Below, in pieces: positions 53,730 to 62,151 of a DNA stretch of 64,000 nucleotides. The notes under the pieces were generated by a model. The model was given only the letters and a program-made list of their open reading frames with translations, was not told the origin of the DNA and did no database searches. The position numbers were made by a program, and so were the translations under genes. Each line of letters opens with the position of its first letter. The stretch's first letter is position 1. This DNA comes from Methanocorpusculum sp. (GTDB taxonomy: Archaea; Halobacteriota; Methanomicrobia; Methanomicrobiales; Methanocorpusculaceae), in the NCBI GenBank assembly GCA_017387505.1, contig JAFOFB010000022.1, forward strand, positions 19,464 to 83,463, given 5' to 3'.

Positions 53730-54332
53730 ATGTACACTGCTGATTCTGTCTCTCTGGAAGTTTTTGCTGATGACTATGAAAGGTACGAGGCATTCTGTCG
53801 TTTGTATAAAGTTTCTTTGATGGACGGGCTTTCTGTTCTGATGGATTTGGCAAGTGTTGGTTCTACTGATGATTTGGTTAAGAGGTCTTTGAAGTGTCCT
53901 GATTTTGTTTTTGACAGGTCTGTGGAGTTGTCTTCTGAGGATGTCCGTGAGCTTGAACGGGAAGTTGATGAAGGCGGGCTTTTGGCTATGCTTGATTTGG
54001 GATATGCGCATATTGACGGGAGGCTTCCCTGGAATCCTGAGACGGCATATCTTATTGCATGTCGTGCGGCTGATTCAGGTAATCCTGAGGCTTTGTATCT
54101 TGCAGGCACGTCTGCTTATCTTTGCGGGAAATATGATAATGCGTTTTCCTGGTTTGAGATGGGCGCTTCTATGAAGCACACTGATAGTGAATTTATGCTT
54201 GGGATGTGTTATGCTCTAGGTCATGGGTGTTCTGTGGATAAGGAGAAGGCTGAGGCTTTGTTGACACGTGCGCATAAGAAGGGTTCGGGATTGGTGGATA
54301 CTGCTGAGAAGGTTTTTGGGAAAATAGAGTAG
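53730..54332 (+). CDS. Sel1-like repeat protein
   Basis: A 200-residue helical protein with Sel1/TPR-like repeats in its second half (EALYLAGTSAYLCGKYDNAF, then DSEFMLGMCYALGHGCSVDK). There is no signal peptide. Sel1 proteins act as protein-binding scaffolds; the partner is unknown. Its own palindrome-TATA promoter and lack of a ribosome-binding site fit a leaderless message. It is transcribed away from the phage-like operon. Confidence 0.8.
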   Translation: MYTADSVSLEVFADDYERYEAFCRLYKVSLMDGLSVLMDLASVGSTDDLVKRSLKCPDFVFDRSVELSSEDVRELEREVDEGGLLAMLDLGYAHIDGRLPWNPETAYLIACRAADSGNPEALYLAGTSAYLCGKYDNAFSWFEMGASMKHTDSEFMLGMCYALGHGCSVDKEKAEALLTRAHKKGSGLVDTAEKVFGKIE

Positions 54333-54389
54333 GTTGTTATTCTATTAGCGGTATTTGCAGAAGGTATTATATGGAATAATAGTGTATTT

Positions 54390-54504
54390 GTTTACGGGGT
54401 TGGTGTCTTTCTTAGATTTCCAATCCAAGTTTTGTTTCTTGTAGTATTTACAAAGTAGATACAGATATTCGAGGCAGGAGTTTTCTTCTGCCTCATTCCT
54501 TTTC
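54390..54504 (+). ncRNA. Candidate small RNA, copy A
   Basis: A 115-base unit preceded by a TATA-like TATTATAT at 54365-54372. The 5' part GTTTACGGGGTTGGTGTCTT and the 3' part with hairpin GAGGCAG (54471-54477) and CTGCCTC (54488-54494) plus a T-rich end are nearly identical to copy B; the middle differs but without insertions or deletions. No start codon or open frame fits. The spacing of TATA box, conserved start and terminator hairpin argues for an independent small transcript. Confidence 0.55.
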
Positions 54505-54644
54505 GTGTGATTTGCCGATTGATTTATATATGGGATTTGTTTTCGCGAAAGTGCTCAATCTCTATTTTGAAGGCTTTGTTTTTCGTTTATTCTTTTGTAT
54601 GGGCTTGGATTTTTATGATTTTTTGAGGGTGAGGGCACTTTCGC

Positions 54645-54668
54645 ACCGCGCGGTATGGGGTTTATATA
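54645..54668 (+). promoter_or_regulatory. Palindromic operator and TATA box, copy 2
   Basis: ACCGCGCGGT, then ATGGGG and TTTATATA (54661-54668), repeat the promoter of the Sel1 gene almost exactly, including the following AGGTCTATGT. The possible gene it would drive is only a 43-codon frame from ATG 54687, which I do not trust; this may be a leftover promoter from a lost paralogue. Confidence 0.5.
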
Positions 54669-54884
54669 GGTCTATGTCGTATTTGTATGTGTAGCCGGGG
54701 TGAAGCTACCCGGTTGCAGTTTTACCTCCTTTATGTCTTTTCGGGCATATGTTTGGTGTATAGGGCTGAGCGGGGTCTTTCTGAATCCATCCCGCGAAAA
54801 ACTAACACCCCTTGCTAAGAGGGGAGAGGGAACAAGGAAATTGCTCTCTCCCACTTGGTTTCCTTTGCTGTTTTTGTGTTTTTC

Positions 54885-54922
54885 GACTGCTCCGCCTAGC
54901 CGCTACGCTGACGCGGCGGCTC
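54885..54922 (+). repeat. Dispersed 40-base hairpin repeat, copy 2
   Basis: It shares CCGCTACGCTGAC and GCGGCGGCTC with the copy at 4054-4093. AGCCGC can pair with GCGGCT around TACGCTGAC. The surrounding sequence is GC-rich and non-coding. Confidence 0.5.
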
Positions 54923-55253
54923 GAGACGGCGGAGAGAGACTTAGGTGTTTGGGTTTGGCTGTTTTGACCGACTCGCCTACAAAAAACCGCAGAGCATATT
55001 CCGCCCACTGACGCGGGCTTCATATGCCTGCTTCCGACTGCTCCTTCGCCTTCGGCTCGGCGCACTCGTCTTTTTTGTTTAACGGCTCGCTGATATGCAG
55101 AAATGGGCGGGGCACAGGCGTTTCCCCGCGAGGGGATAACTCAGTCGGTCTTGTCGAACTAACGTTCTCCAATCCCGCCAGAGATATCGCCTCGCGGTTC
55201 ACACCTTCGCGGCAGAGCCGCCCGCAGTTCTTCGGCGGCTTCGGAGTTATATT

Positions 55254-55631
55254 ATGAAAATGTTAGATGACAACTCGGATTTACTGAAAGTGCTTCGCTG
55301 TGCTTTTGAGGTTTATGCAACTCTGAAATACGGTTATCTGGAATCGGTGTATGAAGCAGCTCTCGAATACGAACTTTTGCAGGCGGGTTTTTCGGTTCGC
55401 CGTCAGGTTCGGATTCCTGTTTTCTACAAGGGTGTTGAGTTGAAGAAGGATTTCTATGCGGATATGGTTGTGAATGACTGTATTCTTTTAGAGTTAAAGG
55501 CTGTATCTACAATTAATCAGGCTCACGAAAAACAGCTTCAAAGTTACATGAAGAGTACGGGGATGAAGGAGGGGATGCTTCTGAACTTCGGGCATGTGAG
55601 AAGTCTTCAGTGGAGAGTTTTCTCTCCATGA
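55254..55631 (+). CDS. GxxExxY-family protein
   Basis: A 125-residue protein of the GxxExxY family: the name-giving motif is KYGYLESVYEAALEYEL near residue 25, followed by FYADMVVNDCILLELKAVST, which has the D...E-x-K residues of a PD-(D/E)XK nuclease fold. The function is unknown; such genes are frequent in mobile regions. A decayed second copy lies on the other side of the type I restriction locus at 61889-61996. Confidence 0.88.
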   Translation: MKMLDDNSDLLKVLRCAFEVYATLKYGYLESVYEAALEYELLQAGFSVRRQVRIPVFYKGVELKKDFYADMVVNDCILLELKAVSTINQAHEKQLQSYMKSTGMKEGMLLNFGHVRSLQWRVFSP

Positions 55632-55668
55632 TTTTTTCGAGGGAATTATATGAGGCAAAATCCTATTT

Positions 55669-55783
55669 GTTTACGGGGTTGGTGTCTTTCTGAGATTTCC
55701 ACTCCTTTGTAGCTTTCCTGTAGTGTTACTGAAACATATACAGATATTCGAGGCAGGAGTTTTCTTCTGCCTCATTCCTTTTC
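55669..55783 (+). ncRNA. Candidate small RNA, copy B
   Basis: Same length (115 bases) and layout as copy A: TATA-like AATTATAT at 55644-55651, identical first 22 bases, variable middle, identical last 45 bases with hairpin GAGGCAG (55750-55756) and CTGCCTC (55767-55773) followed by ATTCCTTTTC. It follows the GxxExxY gene as copy A follows the Sel1 gene. No reading frame is present. Confidence 0.55.
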
Positions 55784-55884
55784 TTTTGGTTTTTATTTTC
55801 ACTTGGTCATTACATTCAGAATCCAATAAATAGATTCACGTCCAATTTACCAACAATATATCTTCATGCACTGAGGGATGAGAG

Positions 55885-57363
55885 ATGGCAAAAGCGGCAA
55901 AACCTAAGAAAGAAACAAGTATGGAAGAGGTGCTCTGGAAGAGTGCAGATAAGCTCCGCGGTTCTGTTGAGCCGTCCGAGTACAAACATGTTGTTCTGAG
56001 TTTGTTTTTCTTAAAGTTCGCAAATGACCGCTTCGAGTCTCAGCAGACGAAAATCGTTGAGTCATACGGTTGGAAGTTTGCAGAGACTACTGCTTTCTAT
56101 ACGAAAGATAATGTTTTCTTCATTCCGGCTGAGAGTCGTTGGTCTTACATTATGGAGAATGCCAAGCAGCCGGATATTGCCCTCAAAATTGATACTGCCC
56201 TCTATACTTTAGAAAAACACAATCCTTCTCTGAAAGGTGCTCTGCCGGACAATTATTATTCCCGTCTGCAGTTAGATCCCGCAAAACTTGCTTCCCTTCT
56301 TGATGAAATCAACCGCATTGATACTTCTGATAAAGAGAATGATATTATCGGCAGGGTGTATGAGTATTTCTTGACGAAGTTTGCTTTGAAGGAGGGTAAG
56401 GGTAAAGGAGAGTTCTATACTCCTAAGTCTGTTGTTAATCTGATTGCTGAGATGATTGAGCCGTACAAGGGTATTTTGTATGACCCCTGCTGTGGTTCGG
56501 GAGGTATGTTTGTGCAGTCGATTAAGTTCGTTGAGGCACACAGCGGAAATACGAGGAATATTTCTATCTATGGTCAGGAGAATATCAGCACGACCTTTAA
56601 ACTGGCGAAGATGAATTTAGCCATCCGCGGTATTTCTGCAAATCTTGGTGAGAAGGCGGCTGATACTTTTAAGAATGACCAGCACAAGGATTTGAAGGCT
56701 GATTTTATTATGGCAAATCCTCCGTTTAATCAGAAGGAGTGGAGGGAGGATGATGAGCTTACAAAGGATGCCAGATGGAACGGGTATGATGTTCCGCCAA
56801 CGAGTAATGCAAACTATGGGTGGATTTTAAACATCGTTTCAAAGCTTTCTCAGAATGGTGTCGCGGGTTTCCTTCTGGCAAACGGGGCTTTATCTGATGA
56901 TGGTACAGAACTGAAAATCAGGCGTAAGCTTATCGAGAATAACTTAATCGAAGCGATTCTTGTGCTTCCGAGAAACCTGTTCTATACAACAGATATCAGT
57001 GTAACACTCTGGATTCTGAACAAGAACAAGAAGGCACGGTCAGTTGAGCAGAACGGGGAAGTGAAGCACTACAGAAACCGTGAGAAGGAGATTCTTTTCA
57101 TGGACCTGCGACAGATGGGAAGTCCATATGAGAAGAAGTATGTGGAGCTGACCGCAGAAGACCGGGACAAAGTAACTTCTGTCTATCATGCCTGGCAGTT
57201 AGAAGGCTTCGAAAAGACCTATCAGGATGTCCCGGAGTTCTGTTACTCAGCCTCCTTTGATGAGGTCGCAGAAAAAGGCTTCACCCTTGTTCCAAGCAGA
57301 TATATTGAGTTCGTCAACCGTGATGAGAACATCGACTTTGATTCTAAGATGAGGTCTCTGTAA
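55885..57363 (+). CDS. hsdM: Type I restriction-modification methyltransferase subunit, C-terminus cut by in-frame stop
   Basis: A 492-residue N6-adenine methyltransferase subunit. The helical N-terminal domain is followed by the SAM motif YDPCCGSGGMFV near residue 200 and the catalytic motif ANPPFNQKEW near 278. After the TAA at 57361 the same frame continues without interruption for 30 more codons to a TAG at 57454, and reads like the usual HsdM C-terminal helix (ELQELLVAEKKSEEELLAVF). So a nonsense change has probably removed the last 31 residues. A TATA box ACAATATA lies at 55853-55860. Confidence 0.93.
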   Translation: MAKAAKPKKETSMEEVLWKSADKLRGSVEPSEYKHVVLSLFFLKFANDRFESQQTKIVESYGWKFAETTAFYTKDNVFFIPAESRWSYIMENAKQPDIALKIDTALYTLEKHNPSLKGALPDNYYSRLQLDPAKLASLLDEINRIDTSDKENDIIGRVYEYFLTKFALKEGKGKGEFYTPKSVVNLIAEMIEPYKGILYDPCCGSGGMFVQSIKFVEAHSGNTRNISIYGQENISTTFKLAKMNLAIRGISANLGEKAADTFKNDQHKDLKADFIMANPPFNQKEWREDDELTKDARWNGYDVPPTSNANYGWILNIVSKLSQNGVAGFLLANGALSDDGTELKIRRKLIENNLIEAILVLPRNLFYTTDISVTLWILNKNKKARSVEQNGEVKHYRNREKEILFMDLRQMGSPYEKKYVELTAEDRDKVTSVYHAWQLEGFEKTYQDVPEFCYSASFDEVAEKGFTLVPSRYIEFVNRDENIDFDSKMRSL

Positions 57364-57456
57364 AGTGAACTGCAGGAGCTTTTAGTCGCAGAGAAGAAAT
57401 CAGAAGAAGAGCTGCTTGCCGTCTTTAAGGAACTGGGATATGAAATCAGGTTATAG
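57361..57456 (+). pseudogene. Detached C-terminal end of hsdM
   Basis: In-frame continuation of hsdM after its TAA stop: 30 sense codons that read like a charged coiled-coil helix and end 17 bases inside hsdS. That overlap is what would be expected of the intact hsdM-hsdS junction. It has no start codon of its own. Confidence 0.7.
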
Positions 57457-58627
57457 ACAGCTTGGGGAATTTATCCGGCAGGTTGATGTCAGGAATAAAA
57501 ATTTAGAAATAGACAATCTCCTTGGGGTTAGTATTGAAAAGCGGTTCATTCCATCTATCGCGAATACAGTAGGTACTGACTTTTCATCATACAAAATTGT
57601 AAGAAGAGGGCAGTTTGCATATGGTCCTGTTACTTCTAGAAATGGTAACAAGATATCTATTGCTTATCTGAATGATGAAGATGCTATCATCTCGAGTTCA
57701 TATACAGTTTTTGAAGTAACAGAGTGTGATGTAATTGACCCTGAATACTTGATGCTCTGGTTTAGCAGACCTGAGTTTGACAGATATGCACGTTTCAAAT
57801 CACATGGAAGTGTGAGAGAGATTTTCGATTGGGACGAGATGTGCAAAGTTGAACTTCCTGTCCCTGACATCGAAGAGCAGAAGAAAATTGTGCATGCCTA
57901 CAAGGTGATTGAGGACAGAATCAATTTGAAGAAGCGGATAAATCAGAATTTGGAATCAGCAATACAAAATATTTTTCAAAACATATTCTCGGTTGCTAAT
58001 ATTTCTGTATCTGATACAGTTATAAAAAATACTTCTGTACCTATTGGATGGGTAGATACTACTGTAGATTCTGTTGCTAAGCTACAAACAGGGCCGTTTG
58101 GGACTCAATTACATTCAGATGAATATGTTCTGGAAGGGAATCCTGTTATCAATGTAAAAAACATTGGATACGGCAGTATCATTATGCAGAATATGGATTA
58201 TCTTGATGATGAAACAAGTAATCGTCTCTCCGCACATCGCCTCGAATTTGGTGACATAGTATTTGGTCGAAAAGGTTCTATTGACCGTCACGCATTTATT
58301 AATAATTATTGTATTGGCTGGATTCAAGGTTCAGATTGTATTCGGATTAGACCGTACGACAATCGTGTCGGGCTCTTCTTGTATTGTTGGTTTGGTCAGA
58401 ATTTTATTAAACAACTGGTTGTATCTTCATCTGTCGGCTCAACAATGGCATCACTTAATACTAAAATATTGGGAAGTATAAGAGTCATCCTCCCACCCGA
58501 AAGAATGTTGGATGAGTTTTATCAACATACAGCAAGTATAATGACCGTCATGGAGAAGAATCATGCTGAGACACACAAGTTGGCAATCCTGCAGGAAATG
58601 ATGCTTGTCACACTAGCAAACCGCTAA
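57440..58627 (+). CDS. hsdS: Type I restriction-modification specificity subunit
   Basis: A 395-residue HsdS with two target-recognition domains. Conserved spacer helices lie in the middle (EEQKKIVHAYKVIEDRINLK) and at the end (KNHAETHKLAILQEMMLVTL). The first recognition domain covers about residues 1-150, the second about 195-350, each defining half of a bipartite DNA target. I place the start at ATG 57440 rather than the TTG at 57416. AT-rich sequence in the second domain differs from the neighbouring genes, as is common in HsdS. Confidence 0.93.
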   Translation: MKSGYRQLGEFIRQVDVRNKNLEIDNLLGVSIEKRFIPSIANTVGTDFSSYKIVRRGQFAYGPVTSRNGNKISIAYLNDEDAIISSSYTVFEVTECDVIDPEYLMLWFSRPEFDRYARFKSHGSVREIFDWDEMCKVELPVPDIEEQKKIVHAYKVIEDRINLKKRINQNLESAIQNIFQNIFSVANISVSDTVIKNTSVPIGWVDTTVDSVAKLQTGPFGTQLHSDEYVLEGNPVINVKNIGYGSIIMQNMDYLDDETSNRLSAHRLEFGDIVFGRKGSIDRHAFINNYCIGWIQGSDCIRIRPYDNRVGLFLYCWFGQNFIKQLVVSSSVGSTMASLNTKILGSIRVILPPERMLDEFYQHTASIMTVMEKNHAETHKLAILQEMMLVTLANR

Positions 58628-58731
58628 ATCAGTATTTCTCCACAAATTCCACCAGAGACCAATAAATATCAGAAAACCCTATATTATCACAGAGATACAT
58701 CTCTGGAAAAATTCCTGACAACGGGGTAAGA

Positions 58732-61700
58732 ATGGCATACGTAAACGAAAAAACACTGGAACTGTCAATTATTGACCTGCTCAAAGAGCAGGGATATCAA
58801 CACCTGACAGGGCGGGAAATCCCGCGGCTTCGCTCAGAAATTCTGCTCGAAGAAGACCTCAAACAATACCTCTACAGCAGATACAGAGCTGACAGAATCA
58901 CCCCAAGCGAAGTCGAAAGTATCATCCTTCGCCTCAAAATGACCTCCGGCTCGCTCTACGATGCCAACAAAACCATTCTTACAATGATGAGCAACGGCTT
59001 CATCTTCAACCGCGAAGACAGAAACCAGAAAGACATCTACATCAGCTTAATAGATTTTGAAACCCCGGAAAACAACATCTTCAAAATCGTCAACCAGTTC
59101 GAAGTAGAAGGCATCGCAAATCAGCTCCGCATCCCCGATGGAATCGTATTTGTCAATGGACTGCCCGTTGTCGTACTCGAATTTAAAAGCGCTGTAAAAG
59201 AAAATGCAACAATCCACGACGCATACACTCAGCTTACTGTCAGATACCAGAGAGACATCCCTGAACTCTTCAAATACAATGCCTTTGTCGTAATAAGTGA
59301 TGGAGTAAACAACAAATACGGCTCACTCTTTAGCCCGTACAACTTCTTCTACGCATGGAGAAAAGTTGACGGAAACGACAAAGATGTTGACGGCATAGAC
59401 TCCCTCATCACCATGATACACGGACTTTTCAGAAAAGACCGCCTGTTATCAGTAATCAAAGACTTTGTCTATTTCCCAGACACCTCAGACAAAGACCTCA
59501 AAATTGTCTGTAGATACCCTCAGTTCTTCGCCGCAAACAAACTCTTCGAAAACATCAAAGAGCACCAGAAGCCAGTTGGAGACGGAAAAGGAGGAACATA
59601 CTTCGGAGCAACAGGATGCGGAAAAAGCTACACAATGCTCTTCCTAACCCGCATGCTCATGAAAAGCAAACACTTCCACTCTCCAACAATACTTATCATC
59701 ACCGACAGAGTGGACTTGGATGACCAGATATCAGAACAGTTCCTAAACTCAAAACAATACATCGGAGACGAAACAGTTGTCGGAATCGAATCACGTGCTC
59801 ACCTGAGAACAGAACTGCAGGGAAGAGAAAGCGGAGGCGTATATCTTACAACAATCCAGAAATTCACCGAAGACCTAAACGTCTTATCGGAACGCTCAAA
59901 CATCATCTGCATATCTGACGAAGCACACAGAAGTCAGGTAAACCTCGACCAGAAAGTATCATTCACCAAAGATGGAGTAACCCGCACATACGGATTTGCC
60001 AAATACTTACACGACTCCCTTCCAAACGCAACCTATGTCGGATTCACAGGAACACCTATTGACGAAACAATCGAAGTCTTTGGAAAAGTCGTTGACTCCT
60101 ACACCATGACAGAATCCGTCAAAGACGGAATCACAGTAAACCTCGTCTATGACGGAAGAGCTGCCAAAGTCAACCTTGACCTTGACAAAGTCAAAGAAAT
60201 CGAAGACTACTACGACCAGTGTGCTCTTGAAGGGGCAAACCAGTACCAGATTGAAGAAAGCCAGAAAGCTGTCGCCAAACTCGACGTAATCTTAGGAGAT
60301 CCAGACAGACTTCAGATTGTAGCAAAAGACTTTGTCGAACACTACGAATCAAGAGTAAATGAAGGAGCAACTGTAGCCGGAAAAGCAATGTTCGTCTGCT
60401 CAAGCCGTCCAATTGCATACAGCCTCTACAAGAAAATCATCGAACTTAGACCAGAGTGGGCAGAACAAAAACCCTGTGCTGACGGAGTAACCCTAACCGA
60501 CGAGGAAAAGAAAGAACTCAAACCCATTGAAAAAATCAAAATGGTCATGACTCGTGACAAGGATGACGAAAAAGAACTCTACGACATTCTTGGAACAAAA
60601 GAAAGCAGAAAAGAGCTTGACAGACAGTTCAAACTTCCAAAGTCCAACTTCAAGATAGCAATCGTCGTCGATATGTGGCTCACAGGATTTGACGTACCTG
60701 AACTTGACACAATGTACATCGACAAACCGCTTCAACAGCACACCTTAATCCAGACCATCTCACGGGTAAACCGTGTATGTGAAGGAAAAGACAAAGGACT
60801 CATCGTCGATTACTTAGGCATCAAGAAAAACATGAACATCGCCCTCAACAAATACACCAACTTCAATGGTGAAGAGTTCGAAGGCGTAGAGCAGCTTGTC
60901 ACAATCGTCAAAGACCAGTTAGAAATCTTCTCAATGATGTTCTCTAACTTCAATAGCACAGACTACTTCAAAGGAACACCAATACAACAGCTTGCCTGCC
61001 TAAACAAAGCAGTTGAATACGTCCAGTTATCAGAAGAACTGGAAAACCGCTTCATGTCTGCTGTCAAGAGAATGAAACAGGCATTCAACCTATGCAGTGC
61101 AAATGAAAACTTCACGGATGAAGAAAGAGACTACATCCACTTCTACTTAGCAGTCCGGGCAATCCTCTTCAAACTCACCAAAGGCGAAGCACCAGACATC
61201 GCACAGATGAACGCCCGCGTCAGAAAAATGATTGAAGAAGCAATCCAGTCTGACGGCATCGAAGAACTCTTCGAAACAGGAAAACACATAACAGTTGACA
61301 TATTCAGTGATGAATACATCAACAAAATCAACGCCATAAAACTCCCTAACACAAAAATCAAACTCCTGCAAAAACTTCTCAATCAGGTAATCACCGAGTT
61401 TAAGAAAGTCAACAAAATCATGGCTGTTGAGTTCTCCGACCGCCTCAAAAAAGTTGTTGACGACTACAACAACAGAAGAAGAGACGAAGCCTACGCAAAC
61501 GAAGTCTTAGACGAAGTCGCCGAACAGCTCGCAGCACTCTTAGAGGAATTAAAGAAGGAAAGAGACTCCTTCAAAGACATGGGCATCGACTATGAGGAAA
61601 AGGCATTCTATGATATCTTAAAATCAGTCGCCCAGAAATACGGCTTTGAATACCCGGACGATAAAATGATTGAACTTTCAAAGCGTATCAAAATAATTGT

Positions 61701-61869
61701 CGATGACAAATCGCGCTATGCTGACTGGTCAATCCGTGAGAATATCAAAGCTGACCTTCAAGTTGAATTAATTCTCCTGATGGACGAGTTTGACTATCCG
61801 CCGGTTACAATTGATGATGTTTACACAGAAGTTCTCGAACAAGCAGAGAACTTCAAGAAATATAATTGA
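58732..61869 (+). CDS. hsdR: Type I restriction endonuclease subunit R
   Basis: A 1045-residue motor and nuclease subunit. The nuclease site lies at P135-D136 and LEFKS (E150, K152). Helicase motifs follow: Walker A FGATGCGKSYT near residue 294, DEAH-type box ISDEAHRSQ near 405, VGFTGTPIDE near 436 and TISRVNRVCEGKD near 676. The C-terminal helical domain binds the methylase. It follows hsdS after 104 bases with its own AT-rich spacer, so it may have its own promoter. The reading frame is intact. Confidence 0.95.
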   Translation: MAYVNEKTLELSIIDLLKEQGYQHLTGREIPRLRSEILLEEDLKQYLYSRYRADRITPSEVESIILRLKMTSGSLYDANKTILTMMSNGFIFNREDRNQKDIYISLIDFETPENNIFKIVNQFEVEGIANQLRIPDGIVFVNGLPVVVLEFKSAVKENATIHDAYTQLTVRYQRDIPELFKYNAFVVISDGVNNKYGSLFSPYNFFYAWRKVDGNDKDVDGIDSLITMIHGLFRKDRLLSVIKDFVYFPDTSDKDLKIVCRYPQFFAANKLFENIKEHQKPVGDGKGGTYFGATGCGKSYTMLFLTRMLMKSKHFHSPTILIITDRVDLDDQISEQFLNSKQYIGDETVVGIESRAHLRTELQGRESGGVYLTTIQKFTEDLNVLSERSNIICISDEAHRSQVNLDQKVSFTKDGVTRTYGFAKYLHDSLPNATYVGFTGTPIDETIEVFGKVVDSYTMTESVKDGITVNLVYDGRAAKVNLDLDKVKEIEDYYDQCALEGANQYQIEESQKAVAKLDVILGDPDRLQIVAKDFVEHYESRVNEGATVAGKAMFVCSSRPIAYSLYKKIIELRPEWAEQKPCADGVTLTDEEKKELKPIEKIKMVMTRDKDDEKELYDILGTKESRKELDRQFKLPKSNFKIAIVVDMWLTGFDVPELDTMYIDKPLQQHTLIQTISRVNRVCEGKDKGLIVDYLGIKKNMNIALNKYTNFNGEEFEGVEQLVTIVKDQLEIFSMMFSNFNSTDYFKGTPIQQLACLNKAVEYVQLSEELENRFMSAVKRMKQAFNLCSANENFTDEERDYIHFYLAVRAILFKLTKGEAPDIAQMNARVRKMIEEAIQSDGIEELFETGKHITVDIFSDEYINKINAIKLPNTKIKLLQKLLNQVITEFKKVNKIMAVEFSDRLKKVVDDYNNRRRDEAYANEVLDEVAEQLAALLEELKKERDSFKDMGIDYEEKAFYDILKSVAQKYGFEYPDDKMIELSKRIKIIVDDKSRYADWSIRENIKADLQVELILLMDEFDYPPVTIDDVYTEVLEQAENFKKYN

Positions 61870-61888
61870 TAGGTGTATACCAAAAAAA

Positions 61889-61996
61889 TCATGGAGAGTT
61901 AATCACTCTCCACTCAAGCCATCTAAGATTTCCAAAATTCACTAAAAGCCCATCAGACATCCCTGTCGATTTCAGATAACTCTCAACCTGCTTCAT
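61889..61996 (-). pseudogene. GxxExxY gene remnant
   Basis: Thirty-five codons on the minus strand (contains SYLKSTGMSDGLLVNFGNLR and ends WRVINSP) match the C-terminus of the intact GxxExxY protein at 55254. Upstream the match continues in another frame (NGIEASELNEA), so a frameshift or small deletion is also present, and the N-terminal two thirds are missing. It lies head-on to hsdR in the otherwise gene-free stretch 61870-62151. Confidence 0.7.
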
Positions 61997-62040
61997 TCAG
62001 TTCTGATGCCTCTATCCCATTCTCTTTTTTGCTATCTTTG

Positions 62041-62151
62041 TTCCAAAGCCTCTAAGACCTCATGAAACCCACTTCTAAGTAGAGAGAGGGGGCGGGAAAA
62101 CCCAACCCCCTCTATCATCTCTTTTCCTGCCCCTTCTTGGGAGCTATTACA
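62041..62151 (+). promoter_or_regulatory. Conserved leader with hairpin, copy 1
   Basis: Shares TTCCAAAGCCTCTA and the eight-pair stem AGAGGGGG (62085-62092) with CCCCCTCT (62106-62113) with the leader of the second paralogue. GGGAG lies nine bases before the ATG as ribosome-binding site. No good TATA box is seen. Confidence 0.5.

Larger units (their letters stand above)
54333..55253. other. Gene-poor stretch with several structured elements
   Basis: A 921-base interval with no convincing gene. It contains the candidate small RNA at 54390-54504, an inverted repeat GCGAAAGTGC (54545-54554) with GCACTTTCGC (54635-54644), the second palindrome-TATA promoter (54645-54668), a 43-codon frame from 54687 to 54818 of doubtful value, the dispersed hairpin repeat at 54885-54922, and GC-rich sequence with the stem CCGCGAGG (55126-55133) with CCTCGCGG (55189-55196). 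Confidence 0.6.

Noticed and set aside
54512..54694. A 60-codon plus-strand frame after small RNA copy A
   Set aside because: It runs through the inverted repeat and the second palindromic promoter and has no ribosome-binding site or recognisable features.
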